Source of the DNA: Clavaria fumosa
Lineage: Eukaryota > Basidiomycota > Agaricomycetes > Agaricales > Clavariaceae
Length of the DNA stretch: 64,000 nucleotides
Assembly (NCBI GenBank): GCA_951802425.1
Contig: OX637803.1
Coordinates: 2,046,001 to 2,110,000 of the forward strand
Reading direction: 5' to 3'
The position numbers and the translations under genes were made by a program. The notes beneath the pieces are model-generated. The model saw only the letters and a list, made by a program, of their open reading frames with translations. It made no database searches and was not told the DNA's origin. Numbering within the stretch: position 1 is the stretch's first letter; each line of letters begins with the position of its first letter. Positions 1-10,199 of the stretch are shown piece by piece.

Positions 1-1
1 C

Positions 2-430
2 ACTGGTGCTCATCTGCAGACACTTGAGGGTCATTCTGAACATATCACATTGGTATCATTCTCTCCAGATGGCAAAAGGATAGTTTCAGGGTCTAATGAC
101 AGCATAGTGAAAGTGTGGGATGCAGTCACTGGTGTTCATCTGCAGACACTTGAGGGCCATTCTGATTGGGTCAGATCAGTGTCATTCTCTCCAGATGGCA
201 AAAAGATAGTCTCAGGGTCTTATGACAGCACAGTGAGAGTGTGGGATGCAGTCACTTGTGCTCATCTGCAAACACTTGAGGGCCATTCTGATGAGATCAC
301 ACCAGCACCATTCTCTCCAGATGGCACAAGGACAGTTTCAAGGTTTTATGATAGGACAGTGAGAGGGTGGGATGAAGTCACTGGCACTCATCTGCAGACA
401 CTTAAGGGCCATTCTGATGCAATCACATCA
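2..430 (+). pseudogene. WD40-repeat protein, left part (cut by window edge and by a retroelement)
   Basis: The reading frame is open from the left edge and encodes about three and a half WD40 units of the form GHSD-(I/V)-x5-FSPDG-x4-SGS-x-D-x-T-V-x-VWD. It stops being host sequence at position 430, where a Gypsy LTR begins. The same frame resumes at 7505, because the inserted 7,069 bp plus the 5-bp duplication is a multiple of three. The units are close relatives of those in the NACHT-WD40 gene at 24918-29704, so this is probably the C-terminal half of a second STAND/NLR-type gene whose NACHT part lies left of the window. The unit nearest the insertion is already degenerate (DGTRTVSRFYD, GWDEVTG). 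The gene cannot be functional with the insertion present. Confidence 0.85.
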
Positions 431-719
431 TGTTAGGATTGCTTACCTAAGCCATCCCAAAAAGGAGGAGTTGTGGAGAAATTAGAGAAGATTGTTGGAA
501 GGTCACATGACCTGTGGTGGAGGATTACATAATCGGGAGATCACATGACTTGGGCCTGGGCGCGTCACGTGATCCGAGAGGTCTGAGCGTGGGAACACCG
601 GCAAATGCTGAAGCGTTCGCTATATATACTACATCTTTTCCATTCTTGTACCCTTTTCCCCTTATCTTAGTATTGTCATCATGACCTTACACTTAAGTTG
701 TGTGAGACCCAGTCTGATA
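431..719 (+). repeat. 5' LTR of element 1
   Basis: 289 bp, starting TGTTAGG and ending CTGATA. The 3' end is fixed by comparison with the 3' LTR: both copies share CTGATA, then one continues into the primer-binding site and the other into the target duplication. A TATA-like run lies at about 620-627, and the inferred transcript start is near 664. It differs from the 3' LTR at 11 positions, 10 of them at ancestral CpG sites. Confidence 0.92.
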
Positions 720-731
720 TAATACTAAGAT
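720..731 (+). promoter_or_regulatory. Self-complementary primer-binding site of element 1
   Basis: One base after the LTR, AATACTAAGAT (721-731) is the exact reverse complement of ATCTTAGTATT at 664-674 inside the LTR, about 40 bp downstream of the TATA box. This is the geometry of Tf1/sushi-type self-priming, in which the 5' end of the RNA folds back and primes minus-strand synthesis. No tRNA-like complement is apparent here. Confidence 0.8.
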
Positions 732-1294
732 CTGCCTGTCCACCCTAGCCCCGTGTCCTAACCCGGCTAGCCTGGACCCTTAATTTCAAACTGTGACACG
801 TTGTCACAGCTCAGCCCCTATCATCCTCTTCTCCTTTACCCTGCCCGTGGGGTGTAACAGAACTGTGCGAAATTTTTACTGTGTGTAGATACACGTGACC
901 AGACCCAGAGGAAGTCTACTGTGACCCTCCCCAAGTGATACCAAGTGCCCAAGGCCTGGAACTTTGTTTTGCAGCTACATACCAGTAAATCGTGTAGTGT
1001 ACAGGGCAAGGAAAGGCCCCTACATAGTCTTTCTGTAGTTTCCTGGTCCAGTGGACAGGGCCCTTGCTCTGTGACCATTGTCAGAAGGGCGCACGGGCAA
1101 CTCATTAGGAGTTGTGGAGCAACCACCTGGGACACCATTTGGGCCCCATGTTAACAAAAGTTTCATAGAATAAGAGTTCTATAGGTACATAAGTACACAG
1201 AAGAGCAGCCTAAGAGGACAGGACTGTTAAAGAGATTGAAGAAATCCTGAGTGCCCAAGGCCTGGAACTTTATTTACAGCATCCAGGGCCTGTG
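732..1294 (+). other. Untranslated leader of element 1
   Basis: There is no supported gene here. The stretch runs from the primer-binding site to the gag start. It contains a direct repeat of about 30 bp (945-975 and 1251-1281), each copy ending in a pyrimidine-poor stretch and an AG-containing GCAGC or ACAGC. Confidence 0.6.
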
Positions 1295-2356
1295 ATGGCA
1301 GACCATGTCGCCCTGCCTGTAGCCCAACCTATGAGGCTTGACCTATCTGTTGCCCCCTTTGATGGGCAGAAAAGGAACTTCTGTACATTCCTCTGATCAC
1401 TTCGCCTCTTGTTTATGGCGAACCCAACTACCTATGCTACAGACCTGGTGAAGGTCCTCTTTGCTTTGAGCAAAATTACTGGAGATGGATTTGCTGCTGA
1501 ATGGGCGAATATGAAAGCGGAAGAGATCCTGGGTAGTGGCAAGGCCGGAACCTGGGTGGAGCTTGTGGAGGAGATGAAGTGGGCATTTGATGACCCAAAC
1601 AACCATGTGACTGCCCTTGCCGATATCACAGGGTTGAAACAGGGTGCCATGACGGCACCAGAGTTCTTTGCAAGATTCAAGACGTTGTTCTGACAGGTGG
1701 AGTTGAGTGCAGAGAAGGACTCAGGAATCCTGGTCCATTGGCTGGAGTTGAACCTGAGTAGGAGGTTGGTGGAGAGGATCTATGGTGTCTCCCTGATGCC
1801 AGAGACTTATGGAGAATGGAAAGTGCTGGCAGAAAGACTGGATGCCCAGCAAAGGTGATTTGATGCAATAGTCATGGAACGGACACCGCGACCCGTGCAA
1901 CCCACTGCGACCTTTTCACGACCTGCTGCAGCCCTCTCGTGCCCTCTGAATGTGGCCATGGGCCATGGATGTGCCCCTGCTGATGAGAGACATTGTTTCC
2001 GATGCCACCAGATTGGGCATGCCATCCGTTTCTGCCCCCTGCCTGACATGCGTCTGCAGGTCCCAAGAGCCCGAACCTGTGGAGTGCCAGGTACCCCCCG
2101 AACAACGGAGGATTACCAGAGAGAGATTGTGTTGCTCCAAGCAAAACTGGAGCCACTTGAGAGAGAAAGGAGGACTCTGGCTGGAGAGAAGAGTTGTTCC
2201 AGCCCCCATTCCGTCCCTGTGCCTGCAGCAAGTATACCGAAGTATTCTATCTTGCAGCGGAGACATACCCGAATTGGGGCTGAGGTGAAAGAGAAAGTGA
2301 GAATAGCAGAGCACCCAACCAAGGTGCAGCCAGAGGTGGAGAAACATGTGCCATGA
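1295..2356 (+). pseudogene. gag of element 1 (four in-frame TGA codons)
   Basis: The nucleocapsid/capsid precursor of the Gypsy element. The ATG at 1295 is in frame with everything downstream and precedes a segment matching element 2 gag (FDG-x7-F, then DL-x3-LFAL, then WAN). A zinc knuckle CFRCHQIGHAIRFC (CX2CX4HX4C) lies near 1999-2040. TGA codons interrupt at 1394, 1691, 1856 and 2354; no TAA, TAG or frameshift is seen. The last TGA separates gag from pol in the same frame, so the ancestral element may have had one continuous gag-pol reading frame. TGA at 1691, 1856 and 2354 fits loss of a CGA arginine codon; the aligned residue at 1394 in element 2 is Trp, so that one is less certain. Confidence 0.85.
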
Positions 2357-5300
2357 GAGCTAGCCATCCAGGTGCACTTGGAGGCCCTCAGCACTGGCAA
2401 GTGGGCTATGACGAAGGCCCTTGTCGACTCAGGATGCACCAACTGTTTCATGGATTTGGAGTGGGCGAAAAGAGTGGGCCTGGAACCATCTCCCTTGCTG
2501 AACCCGATCACAATGTACAACGTGGATGGGTCACAGAACAGAGAGGGTAAAATCCACTTTGGAATTGAGCTGCTGGTGAAGGTGGGCGACCATCATGAAT
2601 GGGTCCATTTCCTGCTGGGAAAGATCCAATCCCACAAGGTCATCCTTGGGCATGACTGGCTCAAGCGACACAACCCTGACATCGACTGGAAGAAGGCAGA
2701 GCTGAGCCTTACCCACTGCCCCCCACAGTGTTCCCCATCCCCTCGAGCCCCTGCACCCCCAAAAACAAGTACCCTTGCATCTGTGAGTATTCCAGACACC
2801 TGTTTTCCCAACTCTGGCCCTACCCCTGATTGGCCCAGCCGCTACCCTTTGGTTTTTAGTGAAGCGAAGTGGGATGAGCTTCCCTGCTCCCGACCGGACT
2901 TCAATATTAAAATCGAGTTCAAAAAGGACCCTGAGCACCTCTCCTCCAAGCTATACTCACTGACACGGCAGGAGATGGTGGAGATGAACCATTGGGTGGA
3001 TGAGCAGCTTGCTTCTGGACGAATCCAGCCCTCGAAATCCCCGTATGCCAGCCCCTTCTTCTTCAAACATGAGAAGGACAAGCTGTGGCCAATTATCGAC
3101 TACTCGAGGCTGAATGCACACCTGGTCAAGGACAAGTACCCCCTTCCCCACATCCGAGACACAGTAGATGTGCTTAAGGGAGCATTGATCTACTCTAAGA
3201 TTGATGCAAAGGGAGGTTTCCCATCCATGCAGGTCTGGCCAGAGCACCAGCACTGCTGTGCCTTCTTGACACCTTGTGGACTCTTTGAACCTGCAGTTAT
3301 GTGGTTTGGACTACAGAATGCCCCTGCTACCTTCCAATGCTTCATGAATCATGTGTTGAGGGAGGAGATTGTGTCAGGACCCATTCATTTTTCCTTGCCC
3401 AAGCCGACTTCACCCACATCCACAAGCTTCCTGACGACCCTCTACAACCTCGCAAGTCCCTCTATACACTTCTGGGACCCGCTGTCTCCTTCCGGAAGCC
3501 TCTCCAACCTCCCCCGCGCTCACACGACACTCGCAACCACCATGCTGTACTCGCAACACTTCCTATTACTTCACCCTATGTGCATACTTCACCCGGACCC
3601 ACCAATCCTACGCGCTACACACCGATACGTGTCTACTTCCACCAGCACGTGACTTGCTGCATGGCACCCCCAGTGCTACCACTACCAGTGCCAATACGTT
3701 ACCAGCGTTACGACCATTACTTGCGTTACCAGCGTTACCCACGTGACTACCCGCCCATAGGTCACCTGCATCACTAGCGTCACCCACGTGATTGCTCTTA
3801 TGATCTCGCGACCTTAACACTCAAACGCACCACCAATGGTCAGCTGTATGTACACTTCAAATATGCGTCCCTTCTTCTCCTCAGTCATCTATAATTACGT
3901 TACTTATGATCCGAGAATCCCTCTGTAGTTATAGCAACATATATACTTATTTAACTAGGTCGTGACCTGTGACAGGTCATCTTCGCAACCTTACCTATGC
4001 ATACCTAACCCCTCGCGACCTTAGTAGAACACGTGCCCAGTCACTTTACAACTAAACATACCCCATACTACTATAGTCTTGTCGCCTGGCGACCTCTGTA
4101 CTTTCCCATTTTCGTTATACTCTCTCTATGTACGTATATAAGGTCTCGCATGTACTTATGGTACTCTAGACTTGATATTGATGCACATTGGTTTAAGCTT
4201 GAGGCTAGTACGCCCTTTGAGCTTGGAACCATCGTGATTGATAGGTCTTGTCTCTCTTGGTGACCACAAGATCGCCAAGACACACTCTACTCTGTTCTAA
4301 CTCATCCTCTGTGCTCCTACAACTCGCGCGATCTAAGTATTCTTTATTGGACGTCTTGGTACTGATCTTGGAACCCTACAGGTTCACCCGTCGGTTGGCA
4401 AAGTCATCACCTTCACCGACACATTTCTCAACACCGTCGCGACCACCACAACCCTTCCAACATTGTCTATTTCTTTCACCCTGTCTTTTTCCTTCTCTAC
4501 GCTTCGTCGGTCGACCTCGCGACCTTCTCAGCATTGTCACTTTCTCTCACCTCGTCTATTCCTTTCTTCACGCTTTGTCGGTCGACTTCGCGACCCTCTC
4601 AGCATCACCCATTTCCCCCCTCCTCATCAATTACCTCCTTTACGCTTAGTTTACCAACTTCACAACCTTCCCAATGACGTCTTCCTCCTCTATACTTGTC
4701 TTTCTTTGCTCTTACATCTTCTCAGACGTCTTCGCGACCTTCCGGGACTGAGCATTCTCGACTGTGCTCAACAGTTGATTGGTCTTAGTGAGTTTCCAGC
4801 ACAGGTCACCAACAAGTCGATCTCTGGCACTACTATCGAGATGGGACAGGCCCTAACAGATTGCAGGAGGACATGTGAGGGCCTATGTGGATGATGTCAT
4901 TGTGTTTGCAGAGGACTTGGCTACACACCAGTACTGGATGGATTGAGTCTTGAGGAAGTTTGGAGAGAATGGGTTGTGTCTCAAACTCAGTAAATGTGAG
5001 TTTGAGAAGAGTGAGATCATCTTCCTGGGGATGAAGATCTCTCACAACCGGCTAGAGCATGACCCAGCCAAGGGTGCAGCAGTCCGAGATTGGCCACGTC
5101 CTAGGAATGTGAAGGATGTCCAGAGGTTCAATGGGATGTTGAACTACCTCCGCTGGCACATCCCAAATCTTTCTGCTTGGGCAAAGCCACTCTTCCGGCT
5201 GACTGGGAATGTTCCATGGAAATGGGAGGAGGAGGAGGAAGCAGCCTTCTGAGATCTCCGTCAGGCACTTGTATCAGCCCCAGTCTTGGCTCTGCCTCAG

Positions 5301-7199
5301 GACAAAGGGAGATGGAAGGTAGAGACAGATGCGAGTAACCTGGCGACTGGTGGAGTGCTCTCGCAGCAGCAGATGGATGGAACCTGGAGAGTTGTTGACT
5401 ATATCTCCAAGGCCCTCACTGCAGCTGAGAAGAACTATGATGTGTACAACAAGGAGTTCTTGGCTATGATTCAGGCACTTCGTGAGTGGCAGGCATACCT
5501 CATTGGAGCAGATGAGACGATTGAGATATGGATGGACCATGCGAACCTCCAGTACTTCCAGAAGCCCCAGAAGTTGAAACTGAGGCAGGTCCATTGGGTT
5601 GGAGAGCTCCAGTGCTTTGACTTTGAGATAAAGTATCGCACTGGCAAGTCGAATACAAAGGCAGATGCACTCTCCCAGAGACCAGACTATGGAGAGATGG
5701 TGGAGGAGGATGCACCTGTGCAGGTTTTCCCGGAAACGGAAGTCTGTGTGTTGTTCACATCGGAAATGGAGACGCTACTCCAGAAAAATAGCACGGTACA
5801 CATACAGAAGCCGGAGGAGCTTGATGACGAGTGGACATGAGATCGTGCTGGACTCTGGCAAAAGGGGATAGTCACTTGGGTCCCCCTAGAAGCTCGTGAG
5901 GCTGTCCTCGAGTTTGAGCATGACCTCCCTGCTGCTGGACACCCTGGACCCTGGAAGTTGAGAGTGGCACTGGTGAAGGGTTATTGGTGGCCAGACATGG
6001 TGAAGGATGCAGATCGGTATGCCCAGGGGTGTGAGACATGCCAGAGGACAAAGCCTGACCATACCAAGCATGCTGCCCCCCTGCACCCCCATCCAGTTCC
6101 CAATGGTCCCTGGTCGGTGATCTCATGGGACATAGTTGGTCCCCTCCCCCTCTCCCGTGGACATAATGCCATCCTTGTCATCGTCAACAAGTTCACAAAA
6201 CGGACACTGCTCGAAGCAATCGGGCTCGACCTCACGGGACTTGGAGCAGCACGTCTCCTCTGAGATCAAGTGTTTTGGGACCATGGAGTCCCTCATAAGG
6301 TCATGAGTGACCGAGGCTCCCAGTTTGTGTCTCGGTTCATGAAGGAGTTCTACTCTATGATCCGAGTAAAGGCAAACCCGAGTACAGCCTTCCACCCACA
6401 GACTGATGGGCAGACAGAGCAGGCGAATCAGGAGATTGAGATCTATCTCCGGGCCTATGTGGACCACCTCCAGGACGATTGGGCCAAGTGGTTGTCGACT
6501 GCTGAGTTTGCTCTTAACAATCGTGAGCACTCCATGACAGGACAGACGCCTTTCTTCCTTGATTATGGATGACACCCTTGGAATGGGGGACTCTGCCCAC
6601 CTTCTGAGGTGAACCCGGCGGCAGATGAGTGGATGGCTAAGCTCACGGAGTCCCGAAGAGCAGCCAAGGAGGCGATGGAGAAAGCGGTGGCAGTGATGAA
6701 GAAGAGCTACGATAAGGGGAAATGCCCAAGTCAGGAGTACTCTGAGGGAGATCTGGTCTGGCTGGATACTAGAAACCTGAAGATGGACCAGCCCTCTAAA
6801 AAGCTTGACAACAAGAGAGCAGGCCCCTTCGCAGTTGAGGAGAAGGTGGGACCTGCTGGGTATCACCTCAAGCTCCCTCGGGCCTGGCGCATCCATTGGG
6901 TCTTCAATGAGTTGCTGTTGACACCATACCATCCCCCTTCCTTCCCTTCCCAGAATCTACCTCCCCCTCCACCCCCTACAATTGAAGATGACCACCTGGA
7001 GTATGATGTGGAGGCAATCCTTGATGTCAAGAAGGTGGGGCATGGGGTGAAGTACTTGGTGAAGTGGTTGGGATACCCAGTGGAGGAAAACACTTGGGAG
7101 CCCCATAGGAACCTCACCAATGTAGCGCTGCTGCTCCAGGACTTCTTCCTTGCCCACCCTGACAAGGCCAAGCTAGCTGGTCAAGACACCCAGCCTTAA
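2357..7199 (+). pseudogene. pol of element 1: protease-RT-RNase H-integrase-chromodomain
   Basis: Domains in order: aspartic protease (LVDSGCTNCF, about 2424-2455); reverse transcriptase in two parts, to 3371 (SKIDAKGGF, FGLQNAPATF) and from 4864 (YVDDVIVF); RNase H (ETDAS near 5320); integrase with HHCC zinc region (GYWWPDM, CETCQRTK), catalytic Asp regions WDIVGPL and SDRGSQF, and HPQTDGQTEQANQE; then a C-terminal chromodomain (EYDVEAILDVKK, YLVKWLGYP, NTWEP) ending in TAA at 7197. Five TGA codons lie at 4944, 5250, 5838, 6261 and 6570, each where relatives usually carry Arg, for example DYG-R-HP at 6570. A 1,487-bp LTR plus a 5-bp duplication splits the RT, and the frame is unchanged once that segment is discounted. 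Confidence 0.9.
3372..4858 (+). mobile_element. LTR-A solo LTR nested in element 1
   Basis: 1,487 bp starting TGTCAGGACC and ending GGCCCTAACA (near inverted termini), flanked by the 5-bp duplication GATTG at 3367-3371 and 4859-4863. It has no coding capacity. A TATA-like motif lies near 4136-4142 and pyrimidine-rich DNA fills 4430-4740. A second copy in reverse orientation, itself split, is at 11832-20178. The length is large for an LTR, but the TG...CA ends, 5-bp duplication and lack of genes fit a solo LTR best. A non-autonomous element is the alternative. Confidence 0.85.
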
Positions 7200-7210
7200 G
7201 AGGGGGGTGA
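7198..7210 (+). other. Polypurine tract of element 1
   Basis: AAGAGGGGGGTGA immediately precedes the 3' LTR, the expected site for plus-strand priming. It directly follows the pol stop codon. Confidence 0.8.
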
Positions 7211-7499
7211 TGTTAGGATTGCTTACCTAAGCCATCCCAAAAAGGAGGAGTTGTGGAGAAATTAGAGAAGATTGTTGGAAGGTCACATGACCTGTGGAGG
7301 AGGATTACATAATCGGGAGATCACATGACTTGGGCCTGGGCGCGTCACGTGATCCGAGAGGTCCGAGCATGGGAATGCTGGCAAATGCCAAAGTGTTCGC
7401 TATATATACTACATCTTTTCCATTCTTGTACCCTTTTCCCCTTATCTTAGTATTGTCATCATGACCTTATGCTTAAGTTGTGTGAGACCCAGTCTGATA
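7211..7499 (+). repeat. 3' LTR of element 1
   Basis: 289 bp, 96.2% identical to the 5' LTR by direct comparison (11 differences, no indels). It is followed at once by the CATCA duplication and host WD40 sequence. Confidence 0.92.
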
Positions 7500-8311
7500 C
7501 ATCAGTGGCATTCTCTCAAGATGGCACAAAGATAGTTTCAGGGTCTTATGACAGGACTGTGAGACTGTGGGATGCAGCCACTGGTGCTCATTTACAGATA
7601 CTTAAGGGCCATTCTGATGCAATCACATCAGTGTCATTCTCTCAAGATGGCACAAGGATAGTTTCAGGGTCTGATGACAGCAAAGTGAAAGTGTAGGATG
7701 CAGTCACTGGTGCTCACCTGCAGACATTTCGGAATTCTGATTGGGTCAGATCAGTGTCATTCTCTCCTGATGGCAAAAGGATAGTTTTGGGGTTTTCAAG
7801 CAGCACAATAAGAGTGTGGGATATAGTCACTGGTGCTCATCCACAAATACTTGAGTGCCATTTTGATGAGATCACATCAGTGTCATTCTCTCCAGATGGC
7901 ACAAGGATAGTCTCAGGGTCTAATGACAGGACAGTGAGAGTGTGGGATGCAGCCACCGGTGCTCATCTGCAGACACTTAAGGGCCATTCTGATGAGATCA
8001 CATCAGTGTCATTCTTTCCAGATAACAAAAGGATAGTTTCAGGATCTTATGACAGGACAGTGAGAGTGTGGGATGCAGCCACTGGTGCCCATCTGCAGAT
8101 ATACAGTGATTCAAACCATGGACAGTCATGGCCATACCTCATCACTGATGGATGGTTGTTCACTGCTTTCACAGGACACAAACTTTGTTGGATTCCTGTT
8201 GCTTATCGCAGAATATGTGCATCCACTGTTGATCAATTGACAGTGGTCACACCCCAGCAATCCATCATTTCCCTCACACTCACTTCCTTTCATTCCTACC
8301 TCAATGTATAG
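7500..8311 (+). pseudogene. WD40-repeat protein, right part and C-terminus
   Basis: The host frame resumes with VAFSQDGTKIVSGS and encodes about five more WD40 units. The C-terminal cap (GQSWPYLITDGWLF, CWIPVAYRRI) parallels the C-terminus of the intact NLR at 29704 (GHSWPHVTDKGWL, CWIPAAHRRI). One lesion besides the retroelement is visible: TAG at 7694-7696 replaces the Trp of a conserved VWD. A unit near 7735 has lost two residues (GH) without a frameshift. The natural stop is TAG at 8309. The similarity supports tandem or dispersed duplication of NLR genes in this genome. Confidence 0.85.
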
Positions 8312-9157
8312 CATTATTTACTTCCACTTCAGTACTGCAATAAGTTGGTCATGTATACACTATATAAAACCACATTACTATTCCAGTGGGCTGGACCCAC
8401 CATACAAACATGTCCTATTGAAATAGAATGCTAATCATGGTGGGATCCTAAGTATCAGTTCCACCCTACCATGCCAGCCTCCACCATTTCATTATCCAGC
8501 TCAGTTTGTATTTGACTGAGCTAACAAAATATTACTAGATTTCAATAGATTATGAGATTTGTCATGCAAAATGACCTCATGACTAGCAATACCACCTCCA
8601 ATGCCATAGGTGTACCTCAACTCCATAATGACAGAGCAAACTGGGCTGACTATGAGTTGAAAGCCTGCACTGCCATGGGTGTGAAAGGATTGATCAGACA
8701 CTATGATGGCACAGCATGAAAACCAGTTGCCTTCCCCTGAAGAAAACAGGATCCCAATAAAAATCCAGGAGTCAAAGTGACTGACAAAGACCTAGATAAA
8801 GATTTGATGAGTACAAGCAGAAGGAATACAGTGTGCAACATATATTGCTTACCAGTGTCCATGTGCCTTACTACAATCATCAAATCAATGTCTGTGTCCA
8901 TGATGTGGAACTATTTGCACTGACACTATGAAAAAGAGTCAGCTTCATAAGGTTGACACATGTTGCAGGCTCTAATCCATACTCTGCAGCAAAGACAGAG
9001 ACATCAAGGCTCACCAGAGCCATGCTTATTGACTCCAAGCTCCAAAGTTTCTGTGGGGCAAAGTGATGAGTCATGTGGCCTGGATAACATCCAGGTCACC
9101 TACTCATGCACTTGAAGGCAAAATCCTATTCCATGCCTGCTATACAAAACATCCTGA
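8312..9157 (+). other. Intergenic, CpG-poor, no gene recognised
   Basis: I find no convincing coding frame, splice pattern or repeat ends. By reading, the stretch is nearly free of CpG, like the transposon relics to its right. Confidence 0.5.
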
Positions 9158-9829
9158 CACAATGCACAAACAACTGTCTAGTGGCATCATCAGTTGTCAT
9201 GTCTAGTGACCTGTCTAGTTATCTGTCTAGTTACCTGTCCAGTTGTTGTACCTGACACATGACATCACATGAGTCTTGCCACTCAAAGCCAGCACACAAC
9301 CCATCACCACAGCATGTCACAAACAGCACATGTCACAACCATGTCACAACCCTTGCCCCCCACTCTCCTGTGTGCTTGGTCTGGCTTTGCTGGCCCTTGT
9401 GGCTCTGCTACTTCTCTCCAGCAGTGTAAAGTATGAGTTGATGGGGCCACAAGATGGCCTGGTTATACCTCACCATTTTCATTGGTGAAGGTTCTGGAGC
9501 CACAGCCAGAGGCCTGGCATATGCACACCACTTGTACCCCAGTTCCAGAAGGCAGTCTAGTCTAGGTGTTGGTGGTGCTGTTGGATCCATCAAAGATGCA
9601 GAAAGGCAGAGGAGCAGAGCTGCAAGGCAGAACAAGTGTGGGGGGCAAAGGTTGTGACACACACTGCTTGTGACATGCTGCAGTGATGGGCTGTGCACCA
9701 GCTTTGAACAGCAAGACTCAGATGATGTCATGTGTCAAGTGCAATGACTGGACAGGTAACTAGACAGATAACTAGACAGGCAAGACATGACAACTGATGG
9801 CACAACTAGACAGTTGTTTGTGCATTGTG
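9158..9829. mobile_element. CACTA-like non-autonomous foldback element
   Basis: 672 bp with very long inverted repeats: about 9158-9420 matches the reverse complement of about 9570-9829. The outermost 25 bases, starting CACAATGCACAAACAACTG, are identical in both arms. The flanks carry a 3-bp duplication TGA (9155-9157, 9830-9832). Short direct repeats of CTGTCTAGTT lie just inside each end. CACNN ends, 3-bp duplications and subterminal repeats are characteristic of CACTA/EnSpm transposons. No transposase is present, so it would depend on an element elsewhere. Confidence 0.75.
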
Positions 9830-9912
9830 TGACCTGTAAAAGCTAGTCCCCTTTGGCATGCCAGCTTGGGTAAAGATCACTGATGCCAGTAAACTCAAAT
9901 GATAGGCCACTT

Positions 9913-10190
9913 CATTAGTAACAGTCCAGTTCTGAACCTAGGTTCAAGCCTGAACCTGAGAGAACTGGACCTAGGTTCATGTTCAGTTCATGAATTTGAG
10001 AGAACTGAACCCATTTTGAGGTTCAGAATACTGAAATGCCTGAATCATTACTAAATAAGGCAAAAGTTCAGTCCCATGAACCAGAACTTAAGGTTCAGAT
10101 CCAAAATTTTGCCTGAACTGGACCATAGGACCAGTTCTAAGTTCAGCAAAATCTTCAATGAATTGGACTTAACTGGACCATTACATCACT
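9913..10190. repeat. Palindromic GTTCAG-rich repeat, possible MITE
   Basis: The stretch is dense in GGTTCAG/CTGAACC-type words in both orientations. Its ends carry the imperfect inverted motif AGTCCAGTT / AACTGGACC. No clear target duplication was found, so it may be a decayed MITE or simple satellite. Confidence 0.45.
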
Positions 10191-10199
10191 ACACTTCAT

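Larger units (their letters stand above)
431..7499 (+). mobile_element. Element 1: chromodomain Ty3/Gypsy LTR retrotransposon, degenerate
   Basis: Two 289-bp LTRs (431-719, 7211-7499) flank a leader, gag and pol. The 5-bp target duplication CATCA is present at 426-430 and 7500-7504. Gag has a CCHC knuckle. Pol has protease, reverse transcriptase, RNase H, integrase and a C-terminal chromodomain, the order of a chromovirus. All recognisable coding sequence is in one frame (allowing for the solo LTR inside pol) and is broken only by nine TGA codons. The primer-binding site is self-complementary to the LTR rather than to a tRNA. The element splits a host WD40 gene and is itself interrupted by a solo LTR (3372-4858). 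Confidence 0.93.

Noticed and set aside
1409..1693. Separate small genes in the gag region of element 1
   Set aside because: The pieces are one gag frame broken by TGA codons, in line with element 2 gag.
1394..6572. TGA codons in element 1 as selenocysteine or readthrough sites
   Set aside because: They sit at varied, mostly Arg positions, no SECIS-like element is apparent, and LTR data show independent CpG decay.
9276..9731. Short hydrophobic proteins on both strands
   Set aside because: They are mirror frames inside the long inverted repeats of the foldback element.
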